From Mycoplasmatota bacterium (GTDB lineage Bacteria > Bacillota_I > Bacilli_A > Izemoplasmatales > Izemoplasmataceae), in the NCBI GenBank assembly GCA_030595255.1, contig JAUVDP010000002.1, forward strand, positions 1-62,701: 62,701 nucleotides of DNA, given 5' to 3'. The translations under genes and the position numbers were made by a program. Below the pieces are notes generated by a model that was not told where the DNA came from, did no database searches, and saw only the letters and a program-made list of their open reading frames with translations. Below, piece by piece: positions 20,108 through 28,777 of this stretch. Positions within the stretch are counted from its first letter, which is position 1. Each line of letters starts with the position of its first letter.

Positions 20108-21112
20108 ATGGAAAATAGAATCTTGTCAGAAGACATAATTGAAGAAGATATTCAGAATCTTTCTTTAAGACCAAAACTCTTAAATGAGTATATTGGACAA
20201 ACAAAGGTTAAAGAAATGATGGAAATCTTTATTAAAGCAGCAAAAAACCGTAATGAGGCTTTAGATCATGTATTACTATATGGTCCGCCGGGGCTTGGTA
20301 AAACTACTTTAGCTAATATTATAGCAAATGAAATTGGTGTGAATATAAAAATAACTAGTGGTCCCTCTATCGAACGAAGTGGTGATTTAGCTGTTATTTT
20401 AACTAGTCTTCAACCTGGAGATATCTTGTTCATTGATGAAATTCATCGTTTACCAAGAATAGTTGAAGAGATATTGTATCCTGCGATGGAAGATTTTGTT
20501 ATTGATATAATTGTTGGTAGAGATTCTACTAGTAAGTCTATTAGAGTAGATCTACCTCCTTTTACCTTAGTAGGTGCAACTACAAGATTTGGAGACTTAA
20601 GTGCTCCATTAAGAGATAGATTTGGTGTAGTTCATAAGCTTGAATACTATAATAATGCTGAATTAAAGGAAATATGTAAAAGAACTGCAGGTATCTTTGA
20701 AACAGAAATTCATGAAGATGCTGAATTTGAAATCGCAAGACGAAGTAGAGGAACTCCAAGAATAGTTAATAGATTATTTAGAAGAGTTAGAGACTTTGCT
20801 GATGTTTTAAATGATGGTGTTATAAGCATGGATATTTGTAAACTTGCATTAGGTAAATTACATATAGATGAAATTGGATTAGACAATAAAGATTATGATT
20901 ATTTGAATGGATTAATTGAGAATTTTAATGGTGGACCAGTTGGTCTTGAAAGTATCGCCGCTTCAATCGGAGAAGAGGCAACTACTATAGAAGATGTTTA
21001 TGAACCGTTCCTTCTTCAACTTGGATTTATTAAGAGAACTTCAAGAGGAAGAGTAGCTACAGAAAAAGCATATAAACATATGAATAAATCACATAAGTCG
21101 AGGTTGTTTTAG
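20108..21112 (+). CDS. ruvB: Holliday junction branch migration helicase RuvB
   Basis: 334-aa AAA+ motor of the RuvAB complex. The N-terminal [12 protein letters not shown] motif, Walker [10 protein letters not shown] (about 59-67), Walker [10 protein letters not shown] (about 107-115), sensor 1 LVGATTR and arginine finger LRDRFG are all present. The C-terminal winged helix ends with [20 protein letters not shown] precedes the ATG. The next gene, queA, starts at the very next base, a pairing common in Firmicutes (ruvA-ruvB-queA-tgt). Here ruvA does not precede it; the minus-strand coiled-coil operon does. Confidence 0.97.
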   Translation: MENRILSEDIIEEDIQNLSLRPKLLNEYIGQTKVKEMMEIFIKAAKNRNEALDHVLLYGPPGLGKTTLANIIANEIGVNIKITSGPSIERSGDLAVILTSLQPGDILFIDEIHRLPRIVEEILYPAMEDFVIDIIVGRDSTSKSIRVDLPPFTLVGATTRFGDLSAPLRDRFGVVHKLEYYNNAELKEICKRTAGIFETEIHEDAEFEIARRSRGTPRIVNRLFRRVRDFADVLNDGVISMDICKLALGKLHIDEIGLDNKDYDYLNGLIENFNGGPVGLESIAASIGEEATTIEDVYEPFLLQLGFIKRTSRGRVATEKAYKHMNKSHKSRLF

Positions 21113-22144
21113 ATGAAAGTTTCAGATTTTGATTACGATTTACCAAATGAGTTAATAGCTCAAACACCTTTAAAAGATAGGTCGGCTTCACGACTACTTT
21201 TATTGGATAAAGAAGAAGGCAATATCTCACATGACCATTTTTCTAATATAATTAATTATTTAAACACAGGTGATGTTTTAGTTTTAAATGATACGTCTGT
21301 AATTCCTGCTAGGCTATATGGAGAAAAAGTAGATACAGGAGCTGTAATTGAGATCCTATTACTTAAACAAAAAGAAAATGATGTATGGGAATGTTTAGTT
21401 AAAAAAGCGCGTAAAATAAAGGTTAATACTGTTATTTCATTTGGAAATGGTATCTTAAAAGCTAAATGTATAAGCGTTAGTGATGAAGGTATTAGAGATT
21501 TTAAAATGATATATGATGGAGTATTTTATGAAGTTCTTGATGAACTTGGTGAAATGCCACTTCCACCTTATATACATGAAAAATTAATTGACCAGAATAG
21601 ATATCAAACTGTTTATAATAAGTATAAAGGAAGTGCTGCAGCACCTACTGCAGGACTACATTTTACTGAAGATTTGTTATTTAAAATAAAAGAAAAAGGT
21701 ATCATAATTACCTTTGTTACATTACATGTTGGACTCGGTACTTTTAGACCAGTGCAAGTTGATGAAATTAAGGATCATCATATGCATACTGAGTTTTATC
21801 AAGTCACAAAAGAGACAGCTAATATTTTAAATATTGCTAAACAAAATAATAGAAAGATTATTGCTGTTGGAACAACTTCACTTAGAACTTTAGAAACAGT
21901 TCTAAGAGATAATGATAGTTTTATTGAAACGAGTGGTTGGAGTAATATTTTTATATTCCCAGGATATAAATTTAAAGCAATAGATTCTTTAATTACAAAT
22001 TTCCATTTACCCAAATCTACATTATTGATGCTTGTTAGTGCACTTGCTGGAAAAGAGAATATGACAAATGCATATAATGAAGCAATTAAAGAGAAATATC
22101 GTTTCTTCAGTTTTGGAGATAGTATGTTTATTAAAAGTAAATAA
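21113..22144 (+). CDS. queA: S-adenosylmethionine:tRNA ribosyltransferase-isomerase
   Basis: 343-aa QueA transfers the ribosyl part of SAM to preQ1-modified tRNA to make epoxyqueuosine. Family motifs: [24 protein letters not shown] (two parts, about 5-16 and 17-28), [15 protein letters not shown] (about 59-73), TAGLHFT (about 180-186), [10 protein letters not shown] (about 204-213) and [15 protein letters not shown] near 300-314. Full length. The ATG follows the ruvB TAG directly; GTCGAGG inside the ruvB end is the only ribosome site. Fits with yhhQ and tgt in this window. Confidence 0.96.
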   Translation: MKVSDFDYDLPNELIAQTPLKDRSASRLLLLDKEEGNISHDHFSNIINYLNTGDVLVLNDTSVIPARLYGEKVDTGAVIEILLLKQKENDVWECLVKKARKIKVNTVISFGNGILKAKCISVSDEGIRDFKMIYDGVFYEVLDELGEMPLPPYIHEKLIDQNRYQTVYNKYKGSAAAPTAGLHFTEDLLFKIKEKGIIITFVTLHVGLGTFRPVQVDEIKDHHMHTEFYQVTKETANILNIAKQNNRKIIAVGTTSLRTLETVLRDNDSFIETSGWSNIFIFPGYKFKAIDSLITNFHLPKSTLLMLVSALAGKENMTNAYNEAIKEKYRFFSFGDSMFIKSK

Positions 22145-22153
22145 TGACAAATA

Positions 22154-22181
22154 AAAAACATCATTCAAATGATGTTTTTTT
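22154..22181. terminator. Bidirectional terminator between queA and the DUF805 gene
   Basis: Stem aaaaaacatcatt / atgatgtttttt with a CAA loop. Confidence 0.85.
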
Positions 22182-22196
22182 ATTCGTTAATTTTGA

Positions 22197-22514
22197 TTAC
22201 TCAGATGGTTTAATCCAAGCTAATATTAATATAATCCAACCAATAAATGGTAAGAACCACCATAATAGATACCATCCAGAACGTCCTGTATCATGTAAAC
22301 GTCTAATTGCTAAAGCAACGAATGGAATAATAACTGCTAATCCATAAAGTCCACCTAAAAGGTCAAATCCTACAACATTACCAACAATTCCTAATAAAAC
22401 CGAAACTATAAAGTTAATTAATACTGCCATCCAGAATTCTTTAATATTTGATTTACCGTCAAAGTCATTCCATCTTTGCCACATTTGTACATATTCTTTT
22501 GTATATTCTTCCAT
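22197..22514 (-). CDS. DUF805 family small membrane protein
   Basis: 105-aa integral membrane protein of the DUF805 (YhaH-like) family, function unknown. Family features: an aromatic start (WQRWNDFDGKSNIKEFWMAVLIN), the RRLHDTGRSGWYLLWW signature near 70-85 and a C-terminal IGWIILIL helix. Three to four hydrophobic segments fill the protein. TAGGAGGATAT-type ribosome site upstream; a single gene between queA and tnaA. Confidence 0.88.
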   Translation of the reverse strand: MEEYTKEYVQMWQRWNDFDGKSNIKEFWMAVLINFIVSVLLGIVGNVVGFDLLGGLYGLAVIIPFVALAIRRLHDTGRSGWYLLWWFLPFIGWIILILAWIKPSE

Positions 22515-22571
22515 AATATCCTCCTGTTTTTTATTTAATTATAACATATTATAACTAAATTGTCGCTTTTA

Positions 22572-23957
22572 TTATTTAATAGGTTTTAGTCTAGCTGTAA
22601 AATGTCTTAATACAGGTGGTTCATAATCAAATTCAAGCCCAACTAAGCTATCTCTATTTTTATAAACTTCAATAACAGCATCCGCAACTACATCAAGATG
22701 TGCATATGTATATGTACGTCTAGGGATAGTTAATCTCATTAATTCTAAAGGACTTTCTAAGTTTTTATGAGTATCTGGATCTCTTCCTAGTAAGAATGAA
22801 CCAATTTCTACAGGTCTTACTCCAGCTTCTAAGTAAACAGCGTTACCAACAGCTTGTGCTGGGAATTGATCAAACGGAATATGAGGTGCAAATTTCTTAC
22901 AATCTACAAATACTGCATGTCCTCCAGTAGGATATTGAATAGGAACTCCTGAATCTCTTAATTTATCACCTAAATATCTTACTTGATCTAATCTATGTTC
23001 TAAATAATCCTCTTCTAATGCTTCATTTAGCCCTACAGCTAAAGCTTCCATGTCTCTACCAGTTAATCCACCATATGTAGGGAAACCTTCCATAGGAACT
23101 ATATAAGTACGACATTTATTATATAAATCTGTATCTTCTTTAATACAAATCAATCCACCAATATTACTAATACCGTCTTTTTTAGCACTCATTAAGAATA
23201 TATCAGCTAAGTCAAAAGCTTCTAAAGCTATTTCTCTTATTGATTTGTTTTTATATTTATCTTCTCTTTGTTTAACAAAATAAGCATTTTCAGCATATCT
23301 TGCTCCATCAATTAATAATGTAATACCATATTTAACTGCAATTTTTTTAACTTCATGCATATTTTCCATACTAACTGGCTGTCCACCTGCACTATTATTA
23401 GTAATGGTCATGATAATTCCAGCAATATTTTCTTTACCTTTTTCTTCAATAATTTTAACAAGGTTTTCTAAATGAAAATTACCTTTAAATGGATGATAGT
23501 CTTCAGTATTAAAACACTCATCAATTACACAGTCAAGCGCACGTGCACCTGCGAGTTCAACATGAGCTCTTGTTGTATCAAAATGCATATTTGATATAAA
23601 ATATAACCCATCTCTATCAACTAATTGAGGTAAAACAACTTGTTCAGCTCCACGTCCTTGATGTGCAGGAATAATATACTTATAATTAGTAATTTCTTTA
23701 GCTACTTTTTCTAATCTATAAAAACTACGTGACCCAGCATATGCTTCGTCCCCCATCATTAATGCTGCCCATTGAAAATGGCTCATTGCTCCAGTACCTG
23801 AATCAGTAAGTAAATCAATATAAACATCTTCGCTACGCAAACTAAAAGGATTATATCCAGACGCTTTTAATAAAGAAATTCTTTCTTCCCTAGTAGTCAT
23901 TTTAATTGGTTCAACCATCTTAATTCTATAAGGTGGTGCTACATATTTTCTATTCAT
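22572..23957 (-). CDS. tnaA: Tryptophanase (tryptophan indole-lyase)
   Basis: 461-aa PLP beta-eliminating lyase that splits tryptophan to indole, pyruvate and ammonia. Shared fold motifs: [14 protein letters not shown] (about 46-59), HQGRGAEQ, and the PLP lysine in SAKKDG (about 257). Residues that separate TnaA from tyrosine phenol-lyase all point to TnaA: FDTT (Tpl has FTTT), [22 protein letters not shown] (Tpl has MERG) and LRHFTA (Tpl has FFTA). CTGGAGG precedes the ATG. The promoter carries a cre-like operator, suggesting carbon-catabolite control. Indole could also act as a signal (inference). Confidence 0.93.
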   Translation of the reverse strand: MNRKYVAPPYRIKMVEPIKMTTREERISLLKASGYNPFSLRSEDVYIDLLTDSGTGAMSHFQWAALMMGDEAYAGSRSFYRLEKVAKEITNYKYIIPAHQGRGAEQVVLPQLVDRDGLYFISNMHFDTTRAHVELAGARALDCVIDECFNTEDYHPFKGNFHLENLVKIIEEKGKENIAGIIMTITNNSAGGQPVSMENMHEVKKIAVKYGITLLIDGARYAENAYFVKQREDKYKNKSIREIALEAFDLADIFLMSAKKDGISNIGGLICIKEDTDLYNKCRTYIVPMEGFPTYGGLTGRDMEALAVGLNEALEEDYLEHRLDQVRYLGDKLRDSGVPIQYPTGGHAVFVDCKKFAPHIPFDQFPAQAVGNAVYLEAGVRPVEIGSFLLGRDPDTHKNLESPLELMRLTIPRRTYTYAHLDVVADAVIEVYKNRDSLVGLEFDYEPPVLRHFTARLKPIK

Positions 23958-23997
23958 GTATTTTCCTCCAGTATATTCATATTAAATTACAAAAATA

Positions 23998-24026
23998 ATT
24001 ATATATTATTGTGTTAGCGTTTACAA
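23998..24026 (-). promoter_or_regulatory. Predicted tnaA promoter
   Basis: On the minus strand: TTGTAA (24021-24026), 17-base spacer, TATAAT (23998-24003). The cre-like site overlaps the -35 and spacer. Confidence 0.7.
24012..24025 (-). promoter_or_regulatory. cre-like site (CcpA operator) on the tnaA promoter
   Basis: TGTAAACGCTAACA read on the minus strand fits the cre consensus TGWAARCGYTWNCW at all 14 positions. It covers the -35 and the proximal spacer, a position where CcpA represses. CcpA itself is not in the window. Confidence 0.7.
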
Positions 24027-24142
24027 TTGAAAATTGAAATTATTATTGATTTATGGTAATTTTTTAGGAATTTCATGATACAATTTTATTGTTAAGTACT
24101 TCGAGAAAAAATTACTAAATATTTATGTAAGGGAGAAAATAC

Positions 24143-24868
24143 ATGAAAAAAATAACTATACTAATGATTACTGTATTCCTTCTAATAACATTATGTGGAT
24201 GTAAAATAGAAGAAACAACTATATTAGATGATTGCATTCTTGATGAAAGCTGTAATTATGAAGCTGTAGCAGCATCAATCAATCCAGATGAAGTGATGTT
24301 CAATATGGTAAAAAAATACTCATTAGAAAACGATATAAATTTATCTACGGATAATTTAGTTATGATAGTAAAGAGAGATTTAACTAAGCTAGAGCTTATT
24401 ATTAATTATTATCAAGTATTATATGATATATCAAATGAGGATTTTTGTGTTGTAAAAAACATGCTAGCTGAATTATACAATTATACTGAATCTAATCTAA
24501 ATCCAGTTGAAAGTATCTTATTGGAAGTTGGAAATCTTCAGAATAATAATTATATAATGTCTTATAGTCCAGAATACACGGAATTAAGAGTATCCAATTA
24601 TATAGATAGTGACTATAATGGGGATTTATCACTTTTTTATAATCAAATAACAAACATAATTATGAGTTTTGATTTTGACGAATTCTCAATTGCATTTATA
24701 TATAACGATAATATTACTATACTTATTAATTACTCTTTAGAGTCGATGAATAGTATCCATTTAGTATTTCTAGAGTATGGGTCCGTATATCCTTCAGAAT
24801 TAGATAAACAAGCACTATTAACTGAATTAGAAGAACTACTTCCAAATATAAACATAGAACTATCCTAG
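24143..24868 (+). CDS. Lipoprotein, unknown function
   Basis: 241-aa predicted lipoprotein: signal MKKITILMITVFLLITLCGC with Cys20 as lipidation site. The mature part is acidic and mostly helical, then strand-rich near 170-220 (FSIAFIYNDNITILINYS); not recognised as a family. Two extra Cys (about 32 and 38) lie just after the signal and could pair. The ribosome site is a GGGAGAAAATAC type. It is divergent from tnaA, so the cre-like site might affect it too. Single gene with its own terminator. Confidence 0.65.
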   Translation: MKKITILMITVFLLITLCGCKIEETTILDDCILDESCNYEAVAASINPDEVMFNMVKKYSLENDINLSTDNLVMIVKRDLTKLELIINYYQVLYDISNEDFCVVKNMLAELYNYTESNLNPVESILLEVGNLQNNNYIMSYSPEYTELRVSNYIDSDYNGDLSLFYNQITNIIMSFDFDEFSIAFIYNDNITILINYSLESMNSIHLVFLEYGSVYPSELDKQALLTELEELLPNINIELS

Positions 24869-24918
24869 TTAAATCAAAATAATATAGTCACTTACTGGTT
24901 TTTACCTGTTTAGAGTAT

Positions 24919-24945
24919 AAAAAAGGGCTCATTTGAGCCCTTTTA
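24919..24945. terminator. Bidirectional terminator
   Basis: Stem aaaagggctc / gagccctttt with an ATTT loop, between the lipoprotein gene and convergent yhhQ. Confidence 0.85.
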
Positions 24946-24947
24946 GT

Positions 24948-25640
24948 TTACTCTTCTAAAGGTTTAATCTTCTTAATTAAATACACAAATGGTGTATCTA
25001 AGAATGCAACAATTACTTTAATAACGTAAGAAGTTACAAAAATACTTAATACTACTTCATTAGACCATACTCCTAAAAAAGCAATAGGCACAAAGATTGT
25101 AGTATCAACTAACTGACTTACTAATGTAGATCCGTTATTTCTAACCCATAAAAATTTGTCTTCTGGAAGCTTTCTTCTAATTGCCTGATAAAGGTGAACA
25201 TCAACCATTTGACTAATGAGATAAGCAGTTAAACTACCAATAGCGATTCTTGGTAAAATACCAAATATCGTAATAATTGAATCATTAGCCCAGTCATCAA
25301 TATTCGGAGTAAACCAAATAGCAAACTGCATAACTATAACAGTAGCTAGCAAGCTAAAGAAACCTATATACACAGCTTTCTTAGCATCCTTTAACCCATA
25401 CTTTTCATCAAGTGCATCAGTTACTAAGAATAATGTACCATACATTATATTTCCTAGTGTTGCGACAAAAGTAAATCCAAAAAACGTAAAATCAATTGTC
25501 TTTGTTACTTGAATATTAGCTAGTATAGTACCTAGCGCAATCCATGCGAATAAACCTGTTTTACCAAATAGTTTATAAGCTAATACTATTAGTGAAAAAT
25601 TCACTAAAGCAAATAAAAACCATAAAATCTCATTACTCAT
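24948..25640 (-). CDS. yhhQ: Queuosine precursor transporter (YhhQ/VUT family)
   Basis: 230-aa membrane protein of the YhhQ/DUF165 family, which imports preQ0 or preQ1. About six helices; conserved blocks are ILANIQVTKTIDFTFFGF (about 40-57), GTLFLVTDALDEKYG (about 69-83) and VRNNGSTLVSQLVDTTIF (about 166-183). A preQ1 riboswitch overlaps its ribosome site, which gives independent support to the substrate. QueA and Tgt are encoded nearby, so imported preQ1 can be used directly. Confidence 0.92.
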   Translation of the reverse strand: MSNEILWFLFALVNFSLIVLAYKLFGKTGLFAWIALGTILANIQVTKTIDFTFFGFTFVATLGNIMYGTLFLVTDALDEKYGLKDAKKAVYIGFFSLLATVIVMQFAIWFTPNIDDWANDSIITIFGILPRIAIGSLTAYLISQMVDVHLYQAIRRKLPEDKFLWVRNNGSTLVSQLVDTTIFVPIAFLGVWSNEVVLSIFVTSYVIKVIVAFLDTPFVYLIKKIKPLEE

Positions 25641-25646
25641 ATATTT

Positions 25647-25686
25647 CCTCCTAGTTTTGTTATCGCAGGATGGTTACGAACTGCGT
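25647..25686 (-). promoter_or_regulatory. PreQ1-I riboswitch controlling yhhQ translation
   Basis: On the minus strand the stem CGCAG / CTGCG closes a loop TTCGTAACCATC, followed by the A-rich tail ATAACAAAACTAGG. This is the H-type pseudoknot layout of preQ1 class I aptamers and is close to the Thermoanaerobacter type in both loop and tail. The tail GG that would pair with the loop CC belongs to the AGGAGG ribosome site, so ligand binding should hide the site and reduce translation. Confidence 0.88.
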
Positions 25687-25837
25687 AAAATTTTAATGCA
25701 AACTAAATATATATTAATTATCACTAATTGTCAAATAAACGCTTATTTAAAAAAACATATCTTTTCACAAAATTTACATACAAAAATCTATATATTGTAG
25801 TAAAATAGTAATATTGATATGAAGACTGGGTGATAAT

Positions 25838-28777
25838 ATGGAGAAACGAGTAGGTATCGATATTGGGAGTACTACAATAAAAGCTGTAGTACTAAATAGT
25901 AATGATGAGATAATATTTAAAACTTATTTAAGACATAAGTCGAGTATTACAAAATCATTAATAAAGCTTTTAGGTGACTTAGAAGCTTCTTTTAATAATG
26001 ATAAAATGTATTTTAATTTTACAGGTAGCGCTGGAATGCATTTATCTTTTGGAATTAACGCTCAATTTACACAAGAGGTTATTAGCGCTACTAAAGCCTT
26101 ACAACATGAAGGTGATGACTTTGATGTATGTATTGAATTAGGTGGAGAAGATGCTAAAATAATCTTTTTTGATGGTAATAATATAGAACAAAGAATGAAT
26201 GGAACATGTGCTGGTGGAACAGGAGCATTTATTGATCAAATGGCAACATTAATTGATGTTACAACTCCTGAACTAAATGAACTTGCAAAGAACTATAATA
26301 AGATATATCCAATAGCATCACGATGTGGAGTATTTGCTAAAAGTGATATTCAACCATTACTAAATCAAGGTGCTGCACATAATGATATAGCTGTAAGTAT
26401 TTATCAAGCAATCGTTAATCAAACAATTGCAGGTTTAAGTCAAGGTCGTAAAATAAAGGGAAGAGTAGCCTTCTTAGGTGGACCCTTAACATTTGCTAGT
26501 GAACTACGTAAAAGATTTATTGAAACCTTAGATTTAAAAGATGTTTATGTCCCAGAAAACGGTGAAGTATTTGTAGCATTTGGGGCTGCACTTGAAGCTT
26601 CAGAACAAATTTTTACTGTTGCTGAACTAAAAAATGTTATTTTAGAATATGAGAAAAAAGATAAAAGTAAAATGAAAAAATCTCTTGGTGCTCTATTTGA
26701 AACACAAGAAGATTTAGAGATATTTAAAGAAAGACATGCTAAAGCAAGTCTAAAAGAAATTGATATCAAAAGCTATAAAGGTGATGCCTACTTAGGAATT
26801 GATGCTGGTAGTACAACAACAAAACTTATTTTATTAAGTGAAGATAATGAAATACTTTATTATTTCTATTCACATAATAAAGGTAATCCAGTTGATATGG
26901 TTAAATCATCTTTATATGAGATTTATAATTTAATTGATGGAAACGATATAACTATAAAAGCAGCATACTCTACTGGATACGGAGAAGAATTAATTAAACA
27001 TGCTTTTGATCTTGACGGTAGTGAAGTAGAAACTATCTGTCACTATAAGGCTGCTAAATACTTTAAAGATGACGTAGAGTTTATTATTGATATCGGTGGA
27101 CAAGATATGAAATGTTTTAAAATAACTGATGGAATTATCACATCAATTATTTTAAATGAAGCATGTTCAAGTGGTTGCGGATCTTTTATAGAAACTTTTA
27201 GTACGTCACTAGGATATGAAATTAAAGATTTTGCTAATTTAGCAATTGAAGCAAGAGAACCAGTTGATTTAGGAAGTAGATGTACAGTATTCATGAATAG
27301 TGGCGTTAAACAAGCACAAGCAGAAGCTGCAACAACTAGTGATATTTCCGCAGGACTTGCGTACAGCGTTGTAAAAAATGCTTTATATAAAGTAATTCGC
27401 GCTGTTGATGTTAGACGTGAACTTGGTGATAAAATTATTGTACAAGGTGGAACTTTTTATAATAACGCTGTTTTAAGAGCTTTTGAAAAAGAGATTGGTT
27501 TAGAGGTAGTTAGACCATCAATAGCTGGATTAATGGGTGCTTTTGGTGCTGCTTTAGAATCTAAAAAGTTAGGTAATAAAGAATCAACATTACTAACTAA
27601 AAAACAATTAGATGATTTTAAATATTCAACTAGAACAGCGACTTGTAAGAAGTGTCCTAACTATTGTCCATTAACTATTAATATATTTAATAAGAAAAAA
27701 TATATTTCAGGTAACCGTTGTGAACGTGGTGCGGGAATTGAAAGTGCTAAGTTAAACAATCCTAACTTATATCTATATAAATACGATAAAATACTTAGTT
27801 ATCAATCAGATCATAATAAAGATCATATAGCTACTATTGGTATTCCATTAGTACTTAATATGTATGAAAATATTCCTTTCTGGTTTACATTCTTTAATGA
27901 ACTAGATTTTGAAATAATTTATAGTGATCGTTCAACTAAGGCAATGTATGAACTTGGGCAAGATTCTATTCCAAGTGATACTGCATGTTACCCTGCGAAG
28001 CTTGTTCATGGACATATTGAGAACTTAGTTAAAAAAGATATTGATTATGTCTTTTATCCAAATATGCCTTTTAACTTTATAGAAAAAGAACATCAGGATA
28101 ATGAATATAACTGTCCTGTAGTTGCTTTTTATCCTGAGGTAATTGGGGCTAATATGGAAAATATTGATTTAAGTAAATTTCTTGATCCATATGTTAGTTT
28201 GAATAATAGAAAATTCTTTATTAAAAACTTAGAAGACTGTATTGGTAGAAAGTTAAAACTATCTAAAAAACGAGTAGGTCTCGCTTTTGATAAAGCGCTA
28301 GAAGAATATAAAAACTTTAGATTAGATGTTATAAAAAAAGGACAAGAAGCACTAGATTTCGCAAAAGAACATAATAAGAATATTATCTTACTCGCAGGAC
28401 GTCCTTATCATATTGATCCTGAAGTTAATCATGGTATACCTAAACTTCTTCAAAGCTTAGATATAGTCGTTATTAGTGAAGATAGTGTTAATAGAGAAGC
28501 AGATCAATCACAGGTTAACGTTCTTAATCAATGGACTTATCATACTAGGTTATATGACAGTGCTAAGTTTATTGGAGATATTGAAAATGCTAATATGATT
28601 CAGTTAGTATCTTTTGGATGTGGCCTTGATGCTATTACTAGTGATGAAGTTGAAAGAATTTTAAAGGAAAAAGGTAAATTATACACTCAAATAAAAATAG
28701 ATGAAGTAAATAACTTAGGTACGGTTAATATAAGAGTTAGAAGCTTACTTTCTACTATGAAAGGAGTGAGAAGTTAA
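25838..28777 (+). CDS. BadF/BcrA-type ASKHA ATPase, 2-hydroxyacyl-CoA dehydratase activator-like (two ATPase domains + DUF2229)
   Basis: 979-aa protein with two ASKHA ATPase domains: GIDIGSTTIKAVVLN near 5-19 and GIDAGSTTTKLILLS near 325-339. Each has the cluster-Cys region (GTCAGGTGAF near 126-135; ACSSGCGSF near 444-452). A further Cys set, CKKCPNYCP plus NRCERGAG, lies near 605-632, followed by a DUF2229-type domain. Relatives activate 2-hydroxyacyl-CoA dehydratases by ATP-driven electron transfer, but large two-domain forms have no proven substrate. The ribosome site is weak (CTGGGTGATAAT). The stop overlaps the next start by one base, so the two products probably form one complex. Confidence 0.85.
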   Translation: MEKRVGIDIGSTTIKAVVLNSNDEIIFKTYLRHKSSITKSLIKLLGDLEASFNNDKMYFNFTGSAGMHLSFGINAQFTQEVISATKALQHEGDDFDVCIELGGEDAKIIFFDGNNIEQRMNGTCAGGTGAFIDQMATLIDVTTPELNELAKNYNKIYPIASRCGVFAKSDIQPLLNQGAAHNDIAVSIYQAIVNQTIAGLSQGRKIKGRVAFLGGPLTFASELRKRFIETLDLKDVYVPENGEVFVAFGAALEASEQIFTVAELKNVILEYEKKDKSKMKKSLGALFETQEDLEIFKERHAKASLKEIDIKSYKGDAYLGIDAGSTTTKLILLSEDNEILYYFYSHNKGNPVDMVKSSLYEIYNLIDGNDITIKAAYSTGYGEELIKHAFDLDGSEVETICHYKAAKYFKDDVEFIIDIGGQDMKCFKITDGIITSIILNEACSSGCGSFIETFSTSLGYEIKDFANLAIEAREPVDLGSRCTVFMNSGVKQAQAEAATTSDISAGLAYSVVKNALYKVIRAVDVRRELGDKIIVQGGTFYNNAVLRAFEKEIGLEVVRPSIAGLMGAFGAALESKKLGNKESTLLTKKQLDDFKYSTRTATCKKCPNYCPLTINIFNKKKYISGNRCERGAGIESAKLNNPNLYLYKYDKILSYQSDHNKDHIATIGIPLVLNMYENIPFWFTFFNELDFEIIYSDRSTKAMYELGQDSIPSDTACYPAKLVHGHIENLVKKDIDYVFYPNMPFNFIEKEHQDNEYNCPVVAFYPEVIGANMENIDLSKFLDPYVSLNNRKFFIKNLEDCIGRKLKLSKKRVGLAFDKALEEYKNFRLDVIKKGQEALDFAKEHNKNIILLAGRPYHIDPEVNHGIPKLLQSLDIVVISEDSVNREADQSQVNVLNQWTYHTRLYDSAKFIGDIENANMIQLVSFGCGLDAITSDEVERILKEKGKLYTQIKIDEVNNLGTVNIRVRSLLSTMKGVRS

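Noticed and set aside
22144-22347. Plus-strand frame overlapping the queA stop
   Set aside because: It runs antisense through the DUF805 gene and through the terminator hairpin; a shadow of a real gene.
23958-24142. TnaC-like leader peptide before tnaA
   Set aside because: No short frame with a ribosome site and a Trp codon is evident between the promoter and tnaA; the leader after the predicted start is only about 30 bases.
25734-25747. Second cre-like palindrome (AATAAACGCTTATT) between yhhQ and the BadF-type gene
   Set aside because: Only about 11 of 14 consensus positions fit, the invariant G and C near the ends are missing, and it does not overlap a clear promoter.
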